A stretch of DNA of 64,000 nt from an uncultured delta proteobacterium (GCA_903869265.1 CAIPYE010000014.1:62001-126000); one strand, 5' to 3'. Counted from the stretch's first letter, positions 1-10,033 are shown. Notes: generated from the sequence alone by a model not told the origin. Program-made: numbers and translations.

Positions 1-371
1 GCGTTCTCCCAGAAGGGCAACCCTGTGAAGCGGCAGAAGAGCAGACCGCCCAGCAGCATGCCCACCAGCGCCCCGTGAAAGGACATACCGCCCTGCCAGG
101 TGGCCAGGATATCCTGGGGGTTTGCCAGATAATAGCTGGGGTTGTAGAACAGGACATACCCCAACCGGGCGCCCAGCACCAGGCTGAGGATCAGCACCAG
201 GTTAAGATTTTCAAAATGCTTGGCCAGTACGGTGAGGTTGTATCGCTTGATCTGATGGCGGACCAGCTGATAGGAGGCGATAAAGCCCAGGACATACATG
301 AGGCCGTACCAGCGGACCTGGAGGGGGCCAAGGTGGAGGAGGACAGGGTCGATCTCAGGATAAGGAAGCAT
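1..371 (-). CDS. lgt: Prolipoprotein diacylglyceryl transferase, N-terminal part (runs off the window)
   Basis: Reading the minus strand from an ATG at 371 gives an open frame that continues past base 1, so only about 123 N-terminal residues are visible. It encodes hydrophobic segments and then WQGGMSFHGALVG near residue 105, which matches the conserved Lgt signature containing the histidine of the H-G box. Lgt is an inner-membrane enzyme that transfers diacylglycerol from phosphatidylglycerol to the lipobox cysteine of prolipoproteins, the first step of lipoprotein maturation. The start is not preceded by a strong Shine-Dalgarno; an in-frame GTG four codons upstream (383) is possible. It is divergent from the radical SAM gene at 494. 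Confidence 0.9.
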   Translation of the reverse strand, partial: MLPYPEIDPVLLHLGPLQVRWYGLMYVLGFIASYQLVRHQIKRYNLTVLAKHFENLNLVLILSLVLGARLGYVLFYNPSYYLANPQDILATWQGGMSFHGALVGMLLGGLLFCRFTGLPFWEN

Positions 372-493
372 GATGGGCGGCACAAGGTTAGAAGGTATAA
401 GGGAAAAACAGGCCAGTGACGGGAGCGCAAAAAACCGGTAGTATGGCACCGTTTCGTGTCCCGCTACTCTAACCGTTCCCGGCAGGTGAGACA

Positions 494-2224
494 ATGCAAA
501 TCAGCCTGATCACCCTCAATGCCCGTTACTCCCATTCCTGCCCGGCGTTGTTCCATGTGCGCAACGCCCTGGCGCAGGCCATGCCGGGAAGCCGGCTGCT
601 GCTGCGCCAGTTCACCATCAACGATCCCTATTACCAGACCCTGGTCCGGATCACCTCCGACCAGCCCCAGGCCATCTGTTTTTCCGTGTATATCTGGAAC
701 GCCGAGTACACCATGCGGCTGGTTGGTGACCTGCACCGGATTCTACCCAAAGTCCTGATCATCCTGGGCGGACCGGAGGCAACCTTCATGGCGGTGGAAA
801 GTCTGCCCGCGGGTTGTACCGTGGTCCGGGGCGAGGTGGAGGGGTTGGGGGATGATTTTTTCCGTGATCTGGCGGCCGGGATCCTGCAGGCCGAATACCT
901 GGCCGCCAGCGGCCCCTTGTTTGCCATGCCGTACCGGGAATCCGATTTTGCACCGCATCTTGAAAACCGCAATATCTACTACGAATCATCCCGTGGCTGC
1001 CCGTTTTCGTGCAGCTACTGTCTCTCCTCGGTGGGGCAGGGGGTGCGGTATCGGGAGCTGGGCGAGGTGGAACGGGATCTGGCCCAAATCCTTAGCCATG
1101 GCCCGAAGATTATCCGTTTCGTGGACCGGACCTTCAACGCCTTGCCCGAGCGGGCCCTGGCCATCTGGCGCTGGCTCCTTGCCCAACCGGGCGAGACCCT
1201 CTTTCATTTCGAGATCGCCCCGGATCTGTTCAGCGAAGAGATGCTCTCCTTTCTGGCCGAGGTGCCCCAAGGCCGCTTCCAGTTTGAAATCGGCTTGCAG
1301 TCCACCAACCCAGCCACCCTGGAGGCGGTGAACCGGAGGATGGATTTGGCCAGGGCTGGGGAGAACATCCGTCGTCTGGTGGCCGCAGGCAACATCCACC
1401 TGCATCTTGACCTGATCCTCGGGCTTCCCTGTGAAACCGAGGCAACTTTCCGCACCTCGCTGAACGAGGCCTTTGCCATGGCACCCCACCATCTCCAGAT
1501 GGGGTTGCTCAAGGTTTTGCCAGGCACCGCGATCAGTCGGGCCGCGGAGGAATTTGGCCTCGTCAGCTCGGCCACCCCTCCTTATTCGGTGCTGGCCACC
1601 CGCTGGCTGGACCATGCGGACCTGCGCCGACTTTTTTGGCTGGGTGAGTGTTTGGAGGGTTTTTACAACAACCGGTTTTTTCGGAACATCTTGGAGTACA
1701 TCAGAAAAACAGGAGAGGAGCCCTTCGGTTTTTTTGCGCAACTGCTCACCATCTGCCAGGGGGCGGATTTTTTCGCCTTGGCGAAAACTCAGGAGTTCAT
1801 GACCAGGATGTTGGTTGAGCTTGCCCAGGATAGGACGGATGGCGAGCTGTTTTGCGAACTGGTGCGGTTTGACTGGCTGGTGAGCGGGCAGCGGCTGTCG
1901 GCGCCATTGCTGGATGCGGAGTCGTCCAAGGAGATCAGGGATCACCTCTGGCGCCGTCTGCCGGAAGAGCTGCCGCCCCATTATGCCCGGTTGACCAGAA
2001 ACGAGTTTTTCAAGCGGGGGGTTTTTGCCCGTTTTTCCGCAGCACTGCTAAAGGCCGTGGGATTGGCGGATGGCGATTCGTCCGGCTACGTCTGCTTTCT
2101 CCCGGAGCAGGAGCACGTTGCCGGGCACCAACGCCAGCGGCACACGGTGTTTTTCCTGGAAGAGCAGCCAGGGCCAGGCATCGTTGCTTCGACAGGCTCA
2201 GCACGGGCGGATTTTACGTTATGA
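494..2224 (+). CDS. B12-binding-domain radical SAM protein, DUF4080 type
   Basis: A 576-residue protein. The N-terminal ~140 residues resemble a cobalamin-binding fold (MQISLITLNARYSHSCPALF start, with a GGPEAT loop near 92-97). The radical SAM cluster is CPFSCSYC with C169, C173 and C176. The long C-terminal half resembles the DUF4080 domain that usually follows in this family. Such proteins bind a 4Fe-4S cluster and SAM, and probably cobalamin, for radical methylation or rearrangement chemistry; the substrate is unknown. The final ~13 codons read into a palindromic intergenic repeat (2187-2254), so the native C-terminus may have been replaced or extended by repeat sequence. It lies alone between divergent lgt and the convergent alcohol dehydrogenase. 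Confidence 0.82.
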   Translation: MQISLITLNARYSHSCPALFHVRNALAQAMPGSRLLLRQFTINDPYYQTLVRITSDQPQAICFSVYIWNAEYTMRLVGDLHRILPKVLIILGGPEATFMAVESLPAGCTVVRGEVEGLGDDFFRDLAAGILQAEYLAASGPLFAMPYRESDFAPHLENRNIYYESSRGCPFSCSYCLSSVGQGVRYRELGEVERDLAQILSHGPKIIRFVDRTFNALPERALAIWRWLLAQPGETLFHFEIAPDLFSEEMLSFLAEVPQGRFQFEIGLQSTNPATLEAVNRRMDLARAGENIRRLVAAGNIHLHLDLILGLPCETEATFRTSLNEAFAMAPHHLQMGLLKVLPGTAISRAAEEFGLVSSATPPYSVLATRWLDHADLRRLFWLGECLEGFYNNRFFRNILEYIRKTGEEPFGFFAQLLTICQGADFFALAKTQEFMTRMLVELAQDRTDGELFCELVRFDWLVSGQRLSAPLLDAESSKEIRDHLWRRLPEELPPHYARLTRNEFFKRGVFARFSAALLKAVGLADGDSSGYVCFLPEQEHVAGHQRQRHTVFFLEEQPGPGIVASTGSARADFTL

Positions 2225-2254
2225 GAACAACCGTTCGCCCTGAGCCTGCCGAAG
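2187..2254. repeat. Palindromic REP-like element, copy 1
   Basis: Two 24-base arms, 2187-2210 and 2231-2254, are imperfect inverted repeats with the core CGACAGGCTCAG / CTGAGCCTGCCG, separated by a 20-base loop containing TTACGTTA. A second, more degenerate copy with the same loop motif and the same downstream GGGCTGTTTTT lies at 45038-45113. This resembles widespread small intergenic palindromes. The left arm overlaps the end of the radical SAM frame. Confidence 0.7.
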
Positions 2255-2279
2255 GGCTGTTTTTACGATTTTCTTATTT

Positions 2280-3425
2280 TTACACCGCCAGTCTTAAAAT
2301 CTCGGCAATGGTTTCCCTGGGATAAAGCCCGCCTATTCCCCATTGCTGGGCAAGACCCTCGGCGTTTTCCGCGATTGCCCCGATGTCGGTTGCCGGAATC
2401 CCCACCTCACCCAACCGTACCGGCGATTTGATCGCGACAAACCACTGCTCCAGCGCGCCAATCCCTGCCTCGCCGGAATCCAGTCCGAAAATTTCCTTGG
2501 CAAACCGCGCAAACTGGCTGGGATTTTTTGGCAAATACCACTTCATCCAGGCAGGCATGACAATGGACAACCCCGCCCCGTGCGGGATATTGTAGATCCC
2601 GCTCATGGCATGCTCGATCATGTGGTTGGGAAAGCTGTATGGGCCGATCCCTGCCGGGGTCAACCCGTTGAGGGCCAGGGTGGCCGTCCACATGAAAGAG
2701 GCGCGGGCCTTGGCGTGGTTGGGCTCTGCCATGATCAGGTCGGTGGTTTCGATCACCGTTTTGACGATCCCTTCCACCAGCCGGTCCTGGAGATGGGTGC
2801 CGGGCTGCTTGGTGCAGTAGCCTTCGAGCACATGGGCGATGGCGTCCACCGCGCTGTAGGCCGTGTAATTGAGGGGTACGGAATGGGTCAGCTCCGGGTT
2901 GAGGATGGAGACCTTTGGGTAGACATGGGGCGAGGCGATATTGTATTTCTGGTGCGTTTCCGCATTGGTGATCACCGAGTTGCCGTTCATCTCGCTGCCG
3001 GTGGCGGCCAGGGTCAGGATGGTGAAGATGGGCAGGGCGCGTTCCACCTCCGTGCCGATAAAGAACTGCCAGACATCCGAATCGCTCAGGGCGCCCACCG
3101 CGATGGCCTTGGCCTCGTCCAGCACCGAACCGCCGCCCACTGCCAGGATCGCCTCGACCTTGTCCCGCTTGGCCAGGTTCACGCCTTCCCGGGTATGGGA
3201 AAGGAGCGGATTGGAAACCACCCCGCCAAATTGGGCGCACTCGATACCGCTTGCTGTAAGGCTGGCCAGAACCCGGTCGAGCAGACCGCTTTTGATCACC
3301 GAGTTGCGGCCATGGACCAGCAGCACCTTTTTGATTCCGGCGGTCTTGAGTTCCGAACCGATCAAGGTTTCCTTGCCGGCTCCGAAAATAATCTTGGTAG
3401 GGTTGTGAAAGGTGAAGTCAAACAT
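2280..3425 (-). CDS. Iron-containing alcohol dehydrogenase (butanol dehydrogenase-like)
   Basis: 381 residues from the ATG at 3425, which has a strong GGAGGG Shine-Dalgarno; an upstream in-frame start at 3506 is less likely. The sequence starts MFDFTFHNPTKIIFGAG, typical of the BDH subgroup of group III metal-dependent alcohol dehydrogenases. The nucleotide-binding GGGSVLDEAKA motif lies near 97-107, and the metal-binding Asp/His set is visible as DAIAHVLEGY and FPNHMIEHAMSG ... IPHGAGL. The family reversibly reduces aldehydes to alcohols with NAD(P)H in the cytoplasm. The actual substrate cannot be read from sequence. It is monocistronic and convergent with the radical SAM gene. Confidence 0.9.
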   Translation of the reverse strand: MFDFTFHNPTKIIFGAGKETLIGSELKTAGIKKVLLVHGRNSVIKSGLLDRVLASLTASGIECAQFGGVVSNPLLSHTREGVNLAKRDKVEAILAVGGGSVLDEAKAIAVGALSDSDVWQFFIGTEVERALPIFTILTLAATGSEMNGNSVITNAETHQKYNIASPHVYPKVSILNPELTHSVPLNYTAYSAVDAIAHVLEGYCTKQPGTHLQDRLVEGIVKTVIETTDLIMAEPNHAKARASFMWTATLALNGLTPAGIGPYSFPNHMIEHAMSGIYNIPHGAGLSIVMPAWMKWYLPKNPSQFARFAKEIFGLDSGEAGIGALEQWFVAIKSPVRLGEVGIPATDIGAIAENAEGLAQQWGIGGLYPRETIAEILRLAV

Positions 3426-3623
3426 GAGCCCTCCTTGTGCTGGGTGCCGAAACGATGGTTTTGCTACAAAGAACCTGTCACTGCTGTGGCTGTCAATCGG
3501 TATCATTAAACAATGAGAAGCGCGGGAAAGTCAAATTTCTTCGCGTCTTCCTGTTGTTGCGGCCTTTTCTATGTTGGGTGAAGATTCGACGGATGTCCCC
3601 AGGGGGGTGCTGGAAAAAGGCGC

Positions 3624-3656
3624 AAAAAAGGCCGCCTGTTTTATGCAGGCGGCCTT
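3624..3656 (-). terminator. Rho-independent terminator after tRNA-Asn
   Basis: On the minus strand, an 11-bp perfect stem (AAGGCCGCCTG / CAGGCGGCCTT) with a 7-base loop is followed by a run of T. It lies 10 bases after the tRNA-Asn 3' end. Confidence 0.85.
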
Positions 3657-3666
3657 GAATTTTTCG

Positions 3667-3742
3667 TGGCTCCCGGGGAGGGATTCGAACCCCCGACAGG
3701 GTGATTAACAGTCACCTGCTCTACCGACTGAGCTACCCAGGA
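3667..3742 (-). tRNA. tRNA-Asn (anticodon GTT)
   Basis: The minus strand folds as a 76-base cloverleaf: acceptor TCCTGGG/CCCGGGA, anticodon stem-loop GGTGA-CTGTTAA-TCACC giving anticodon GTT, T arm with GTTCGAATC, and encoded CCA end. Confidence 0.95.
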
Positions 3743-3987
3743 ATAGATATTGAACTGAACGCGGGCAATATAGCAAGTGCGTATCGGGGCGTCAACAATT
3801 TTAGGAGCCGTGGCGAAATAACAGCTACGGTGGCCCTTTCGGTGTGGCTCCCTGTGCCGATCCCGGCGATGCAACGTCACCACTGGCGGTGCTTGTTTTG
3901 CACAATAGAAATCCATCCATCCTAAAAACAATTCTCTTGACCGGCCACGGGCAGAGTGCTAATAAAGCAACTTCCATCATCGTCCGT

Positions 3988-4065
3988 CGGGGCGTAGCGC
4001 AGTCTGGTTAGCGCGCCTGCCTTGGGAGCAGGAGGCCGGAGGTTCGAATCCTCTCGCCCCGACCA
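3988..4065 (+). tRNA. tRNA-Pro (anticodon TGG)
   Basis: A 78-base cloverleaf: acceptor CGGGGCG/CGCCCCG, anticodon stem-loop CCTGC-CTTGGGA-GCAGG giving TGG, T loop TTCGAAT and encoded CCA. Confidence 0.95.
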
Positions 4066-4260
4066 TCTTTTTTCCTTCTCTTCCTCCCCCCCGAATACAC
4101 ACGTTTACCGCGGCGGCCTCAATAAGTTGTTTCAGCGAGGCGCATTATCATTTATATTTGTTGTCCTTGATCTTGTTTTTTCATCCGACACAGGTCTGTA
4201 AAGCCTTGCAATATGGCGGTACCGTGTCGAAGCTGAGAGTTTTTGTCTGAGGAAGAGAGC

Positions 4261-5328
4261 ATGAAATTACACCTGGAAAAAGTCACGGAACACGAAGCAA
4301 AGCCCAAGCCGGACCAAAGCGCCCTGGGTTTTGGCAGATATTTCACCGATCATATGCTGGTCATGCCCTACACCGAAGGGAGGGGTTGGCACGATCTTTC
4401 GATCCAGCCGTACCGGAATTTTTCCCTGGACCCGGCAGCCATGGTGCTGCATTACGGCCAGGCCATTTTCGAAGGAATGAAGGCCTACCGGGGCAAGGAC
4501 GGCGGCATCTATCTCTTTCGTCCGGCGGCGAACATCGAGCGGATGAATATTTCTGCGGCGCGGCTCTGTATGCCGCAGTTGCCGGTGGATGATGTGCTTG
4601 CCGCCTTGAAGGAACTGCTGCGCCTCGATCAGGATTGGATTCCCTCGGCCCAAGGCGCAACCCTCTACCTTCGACCCACCATGATCTCCACCGAGGCCGC
4701 CCTGGGTGTGCGGCCTGCCAAGGAATATCTGTTTTTTGTCATTATGAGTCCGGTGGGCGCCTACTACCCGGAAGGGTTCAACCCGGTCAAGATCTATGTC
4801 ACCGACACCTATGTCCGCGCCGTGCCCGGCGGGGTAGGCCATATCAAGGCGGCGGGCAACTACGCGGCCAGTATCATGGCGGCGGAGGAAGCCAAGAAGA
4901 AAGGCTTTACCCAGGTGCTCTGGCTGGACGCCGTCGAACGGCGGTATATCGAGGAAGTCGGCACCATGAACATCTTCTTCGTGATCGGCGACGAGATCAT
5001 CACTCCGCCCCTGGGCGGCAGCATTCTCCCTGGGGTTACCCGCGACTCGGTCATCCAGATGGCTAAAAGCTGGGGACTCACCGTGGTTGAACGCAGGATT
5101 TCCATCGATGAGGTTCTCGCGGCCCAGGAAAACGGTTCGCTCAAGGAAATTTTCGGCACCGGCACTGCGGCGGTGATCTCGCCGGTTGGCTCCCTGCACT
5201 ACCAAGGGCGGGACTGTCTGATCAACAATGGGAAAATCGGTGCCTTGTCCCAGAGACTTTTTGATGAAATCCTGGCCATCCAGTATGGGGCCAAGGAAGA
5301 CCCCTATGGCTGGGTGACGCGGCTTTGA
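4261..5328 (+). CDS. ilvE: Branched-chain amino acid aminotransferase
   Basis: 355 residues from ATG 4261 with a GAGGAAGAG Shine-Dalgarno; a TTG at 4243 in the same frame is less likely. It is a fold-type IV PLP aminotransferase. The predicted PLP lysine is K196 in GHIKAAGNYAAS, and LHYGQAIFEGMKAYRG near 63-78 is the usual BCAT signature. It interconverts valine, leucine and isoleucine with their 2-oxo acids using glutamate. The length is normal for the large (about 350 aa) BCAT class. It stands alone between tRNA-Pro and groES. Confidence 0.95.
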   Translation: MKLHLEKVTEHEAKPKPDQSALGFGRYFTDHMLVMPYTEGRGWHDLSIQPYRNFSLDPAAMVLHYGQAIFEGMKAYRGKDGGIYLFRPAANIERMNISAARLCMPQLPVDDVLAALKELLRLDQDWIPSAQGATLYLRPTMISTEAALGVRPAKEYLFFVIMSPVGAYYPEGFNPVKIYVTDTYVRAVPGGVGHIKAAGNYAASIMAAEEAKKKGFTQVLWLDAVERRYIEEVGTMNIFFVIGDEIITPPLGGSILPGVTRDSVIQMAKSWGLTVVERRISIDEVLAAQENGSLKEIFGTGTAAVISPVGSLHYQGRDCLINNGKIGALSQRLFDEILAIQYGAKEDPYGWVTRL

Positions 5329-5412
5329 GTTTTTTTCAGGGAAAACCGGTTGTAGCCAGAAATTTAATGCAACAATCTGATATTGTTTGATAAAAAAAGT
5401 AAACAACCACTC

Positions 5413-5441
5413 TTGATTTTTTAAGGCCCGATACATATTGT
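5413..5441 (+). promoter_or_regulatory. Candidate groESL promoter
   Basis: TTGATT (5413-5418), a 17-base spacer and TATTGT (5436-5441) fit a sigma-70 promoter about 145 bases upstream of groES. No CIRCE (HrcA) operator is visible in this interval, and no convincing sigma-32 promoter. Confidence 0.4.
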
Positions 5442-5586
5442 GTGCCATCAAGGCAGGAAAGCGCCGTGCAGAGCGGTCTTCCTGTCGCTTCATTTACGGG
5501 TCGGGAAACGCTTCGGGCACCTGTTGCCCGCTGTCGCGTTTCATGGTTAAACACAATACATTACCAAACACAATTGGAGGCATTAC

Positions 5587-5880
5587 ATGAAAATTCGTCC
5601 GTTGAATGATCGCATCCTGATCAAAAGACTGGAGGAAGAGCTGAAAACCAAGGGTGGGCTCTTTATCCCTGACAGCGCCAAGGAAAAACCAGCCGAGGGC
5701 AAAGTTGTCGCCGTGGGCAAGGGTCGCCTCAACGACAAGGGCGAGCGGGTGGCGGTGGATCTCAAGGCAGGCGACAGGGTTCTGTTTTCCAAGTATGGCG
5801 GCAACGAGATCAAGATCGATGGCGAGGATTACCTCATCATGCGTGAGGACGATGTTCTCGGGGTTCTGGAAGGAAAATAA
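5587..5880 (+). CDS. groES: Co-chaperonin GroES
   Basis: 97 residues, the standard length. It starts [18 protein letters not shown] and includes the mobile loop region ([16 protein letters not shown]) that contacts GroEL, then the roof loop [13 protein letters not shown]. The GroES heptamer caps the GroEL chamber during ATP-driven protein folding in the cytoplasm. A good TTGGAGG Shine-Dalgarno lies 8 bases before the ATG. It is transcribed with groEL 74 bases downstream. Confidence 0.98.
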   Translation: MKIRPLNDRILIKRLEEELKTKGGLFIPDSAKEKPAEGKVVAVGKGRLNDKGERVAVDLKAGDRVLFSKYGGNEIKIDGEDYLIMREDDVLGVLEGK

Positions 5881-5933
5881 CCGTACCTCTATAAATCGCT
5901 ACTCCGACAAGTTGTGTAATTTTTTGTGATTAG

Positions 5934-7604
<1,671 letters not shown>

Positions 7605-7639
7605 AACCGTACCCAACGCTGTTTCCTTTTGCTACAAGT

Positions 7640-7682
7640 AGCCCTCGGTTTTTTCGTGCGCGGAAACTCCGGGGGCTTTTTT
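7640..7682 (+). terminator. Terminator of the groESL operon
   Basis: Stem AGCCCTCGG / CCGGGGGCT (9 bp with one G-T pair), a 20-base loop, then a T6 run. It ends about 50 bases before tRNA-Met. Confidence 0.75.
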
Positions 7683-7732
7683 GTGGTTGACAATTGCCGC
7701 AAAATCTTGAATATAAGGACTTCTTTTTGTAC

Positions 7733-7809
7733 GGCGATGTAGCTCAGTTGGTTAGAGCATACGGCTCATATCCGTAGTGTCCGGGGTTCAAGTCCCTGCA
7801 TCGCCACCA
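7733..7809 (+). tRNA. tRNA-Met (anticodon CAT, elongator-like)
   Basis: A 77-base cloverleaf: acceptor GGCGATG/CATCGCC, anticodon stem-loop TACGG-CTCATAT-CCGTA with CAT, T loop GTTCAAGTC, encoded CCA. The first acceptor pair G-C argues against initiator tRNA. Elongator Met is most likely; Ile2 (lysidine-modified CAT) cannot be excluded by eye. Confidence 0.88.
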
Positions 7810-7854
7810 TTTAAAAGCATAACCCGTTTAAATTATTGCGGGGTGTAGTATAAT

Positions 7855-7912
7855 AAAAAGCTCTCGCTTCGATCTGGCACATTCGCTGGCACGTCGGACG
7901 GGAGCTTTTTTT
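7855..7912 (+). terminator. Terminator-like hairpin after tRNA-Met
   Basis: AAAAAGCTCTCG (7855-7866) pairs with CGGGAGCTTTTT (7899-7910), with one mismatch and a 32-base interior, followed by T residues. It probably ends the tRNA transcript just before the membrane-protein gene. Confidence 0.6.
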
Positions 7913-7963
7913 GTGTCCAATCCTGCGGTGTTGTTCAGACCTCGCACATACAAGGAGAGCGCT

Positions 7964-8326
7964 GTGTTCAAGAAAGCTATTCTCTGGGTAGTATTTTTTG
8001 CCGCCGTGGCCGCGCTGCTTTTTTATTATTTGGGCGCAGGCCAAGTTGATTATGCAATCACCGTGAATGGCGAACGGCTCGGCGGTCTGCAGGGAATTGC
8101 TGTTGCCACGGGCGGTTTGCTGATTGCCGGGCTCGCGGTGGTGGGGGCATTGGCTCTTGTGGCGCTGGTTCTTGCTGGCACCTCAATGGTCTTGCTGGGG
8201 GTGATGGCGTTTTTTTTCACGGCTCTGCTCTTTGCCTTTTCTCCCCTGTTGGCGCCTGTTGTCGGAATTGCGATTATTGTAGCGCTGGTTTTCAGAAAGC
8301 GTAAGGATAACCTTCCCCCACGATGA
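7964..8326 (+). CDS. Small hydrophobic inner-membrane protein of unknown function
   Basis: 120 residues from GTG 7964, chosen because AAGGAG lies 6 bases upstream; an earlier start at 7913 lies in a terminator tail and lacks such a site. Three or four hydrophobic segments are visible: about residues 4-24, 48-70, 75-95 and 97-112, ending in a basic tail RKRKD. The segment after the first helix (VDYAITVNGERLGGL) would be a short periplasmic loop. I do not recognise a family. It is monocistronic, bounded by terminator-like hairpins on both sides. Confidence 0.7.
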   Translation: MFKKAILWVVFFAAVAALLFYYLGAGQVDYAITVNGERLGGLQGIAVATGGLLIAGLAVVGALALVALVLAGTSMVLLGVMAFFFTALLFAFSPLLAPVVGIAIIVALVFRKRKDNLPPR

Positions 8327-8392
8327 AGCGCGGCGGTTGGCGGGAAATGGGCAAATTTTCCCGCTTGCGGATGGTGGCAATTTTTGGCCAAT

Positions 8393-8422
8393 AAAAAAGC
8401 GCCCCCTTGGGAGCGCTTTTTT
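8393..8422. terminator. Bidirectional terminator
   Basis: AAAAAAGCGC-C-CC and GG-A-GCGCTTTTTT form a hairpin with A/T runs on both sides, between the convergent membrane-protein gene and the acidic-protein gene. Confidence 0.75.
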
Positions 8423-8453
8423 ATGTGTCTTGTGATCCGCCGGGGCGAGGAGT

Positions 8454-8831
8454 TTAGTCGTCATCCTCCAAATCGTCGTCCCCAAGCTCCTCGTCTTCCA
8501 GAGTCTCGGCGTCGTCATCGGTTTCCTCTTCCTCGGTTCCGGCATCATCATCTCCGGGCAAGTCATCGTCTGCGGAGGTGTCGGTTTCCTCTTCCGGTCC
8601 GGCGACAAGGGCGTCTTCATCCTCGGCGCTCGGTTTGCGGATTTTTGATGGGGGCAGGATGATGGCGGTGATTTTTATCACATCTTGTCGCACCAGCGGA
8701 TCTGCAAGACAAAAGGCACATTCGGCAATGTGCTTTTCCATGAAGGAAGCCATGCGGGCGGGCGCCATGGACTCTTCCTGGACTTGGGCATACCATGATT
8801 TGACAAGCCTCTGTAAGCGCTCGCATTCCAT
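8454..8831 (-). CDS. Acidic protein with N-terminal HxxxCxxC motif, unknown function
   Basis: 125 residues from ATG 8831, which has an AAGGAG site. The first ~60 residues are helical and contain HIAECAFC, an H-x3-C-x2-C arrangement like anti-sigma zinc-finger (ZF-HC2) domains. The rest is a low-complexity acidic tail of Asp and Glu (roughly residues 75-125, ending ELGDDDLEDDD). There is no transmembrane helix, so it would not be a membrane anti-sigma factor as is. It is next to selC, on the opposite strand. Function unknown; a metal-binding regulatory role is only a guess. Confidence 0.65.
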   Translation of the reverse strand: MECERLQRLVKSWYAQVQEESMAPARMASFMEKHIAECAFCLADPLVRQDVIKITAIILPPSKIRKPSAEDEDALVAGPEEETDTSADDDLPGDDDAGTEEEETDDDAETLEDEELGDDDLEDDD

Positions 8832-8998
8832 CGTTACATACTCCTTTGTCTGTGCAACACCATCAAGAAGACAAGCCCCATGCATGCCCCAAGTCGAGCC
8901 ATATGTACCGCATTTTTTTCCCGCTGCCCAGACTCTTTTGTCAAAAAAAGAAAAATGTTGTTTCCCTGCGGCCAACATTATATCTTGGCACAGCGGAT

Positions 8999-9096
8999 GG
9001 AAGTGGAAAGGGCTCTGGTGGCTCTCCCGGACTTCAAATCCGGTGCACCGGGTTAACAGCCTGGTGGGTGGGTTCGATTCCCATGCACTTCCGCCA
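8999..9096 (+). tRNA. selC: tRNA-Sec (anticodon TCA), selC
   Basis: A 98-base RNA with the features of bacterial selenocysteine tRNA: acceptor GGAAGTG/CACTTCC, anticodon stem-loop CCGGA-CTTCAAA-TCCGG giving TCA, a long extra arm (GCACCGGGTTAACAGCCTGG region), T loop TTCGATT and encoded GCCA end. It indicates that UGA can be decoded as selenocysteine in this organism, which needs SelA, SelB and SelD elsewhere. No in-frame UGA selenoprotein is apparent in this window. Confidence 0.95.
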
Positions 9097-9111
9097 AAAT
9101 CAACACAGATT

Positions 9112-9987
9112 TCAGGCTGTTGTCTTCAGCAACGGATATCCCATTTTCTCCCGCTGGGCCACGAATTTTTCCGCCACCTTCCTCGCAATATTCCTGATCC
9201 TGCCGATATACCGGGTCCGCTCCGCCACGCTGATGGCCTTTCTGGCGTCCAGCAGGTTGAAGGTGTGCGAGCACTTGAGGCAATAGTCGTACGCCGGCAG
9301 GATCAGCTCCGCATCCAGCAACCGGTGGGCCTCGGATTCAAAGGTGTCGAAAAACGAGAGCAGGGCCGTCACATTTGCCTGTTCGAAGTTGAAGGTGGAA
9401 AACTCCACCTCGGCCTGATGAAAGATGTTGCCGTAGGATACCTCGCGGTTCCAGGCGATATCGTAAACGCTGTCCACTTTTTGCAGATACATGGCGATGC
9501 GTTCCAGCCCGTAGGTCACCTCCACCGAGATCGGAGAAAGCTCCAGGCTGCCCGCCTGTTGGAAATAGGTGAACTGGGTGATCTCCATCCCGTCCAGCCA
9601 CACCTCCCAGCCCAACCCCGAAGCGCCCAGGGTCGGGGATTCCCAGTCATCCTCGACAAAGCGGATGTCGTGCTCCAGCGGGTCCAGGCCAAAGCGGGTG
9701 AGGCTCTCGATATAGAGGTCCTGGATGTTGGGGGGCGACGGCTTGATCATCACCTGGAACTGGTAGTAATGCTGGAGCCGGTTGGGGTTTTCGCCATACC
9801 GGCCATCGGTGGGCCGCCGCGAGGGCTGGACATAGGCGACCTTCCACGGCTCCGGCCCCAAGGCCCGCAACAGGGTGGCGGGATGGAAGGTGCCAGCCCC
9901 CACTTCCATGTCGTACGGCTGTTGCAGCGCGCAACCCTGTTCTGCCCAGAATTTGCTGAGTTTGAGAATGATATCCTGAAAATACAT
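9112..9987 (-). CDS. glyQ: Glycyl-tRNA synthetase alpha subunit
   Basis: 291 residues, normal for GlyQ. It starts [20 protein letters not shown] and contains the class II catalytic-domain blocks [19 protein letters not shown] and [14 protein letters not shown]. GlyQ forms a heterotetramer with the beta subunit GlyS and charges tRNA-Gly. AAGGAAACCAC precedes the ATG. Unusually, glyS does not follow: the stop lies 15 bases from the selC 3' end, which is convergent. The beta subunit must be encoded elsewhere. Confidence 0.97.
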   Translation of the reverse strand: MYFQDIILKLSKFWAEQGCALQQPYDMEVGAGTFHPATLLRALGPEPWKVAYVQPSRRPTDGRYGENPNRLQHYYQFQVMIKPSPPNIQDLYIESLTRFGLDPLEHDIRFVEDDWESPTLGASGLGWEVWLDGMEITQFTYFQQAGSLELSPISVEVTYGLERIAMYLQKVDSVYDIAWNREVSYGNIFHQAEVEFSTFNFEQANVTALLSFFDTFESEAHRLLDAELILPAYDYCLKCSHTFNLLDARKAISVAERTRYIGRIRNIARKVAEKFVAQREKMGYPLLKTTA

Positions 9988-10012
9988 GTGGTTTCCTTGT
10001 GTTTTCTACTCT

Positions 10013-10033
10013 CCCCTCCTCATGCGGGAGGGG
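10013..10033. repeat. Small intergenic palindrome upstream of glyQ
   Basis: CCCCTCC and GGAGGGG (7 bp perfect, 7-base loop) followed by a G-rich CAGGGTGGGGG stretch. This format resembles short palindromic repeats that occur between genes in many proteobacteria. Only this copy was noticed here. Confidence 0.45.

Noticed and set aside
3431-3620. Possible small gene between the alcohol dehydrogenase and tRNA-Asn
   Set aside because: A 73-codon plus-strand frame exists but lacks a ribosome site and runs across the dehydrogenase leader and the tRNA terminator.
5329-5586. Search for a CIRCE operator or sigma-32 promoter before groES
   Set aside because: No TTAGCACTC-N9-GAGTGCTAA element is present. 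CTTGATT with CCCGAT nearby has the wrong spacing for a heat-shock promoter.
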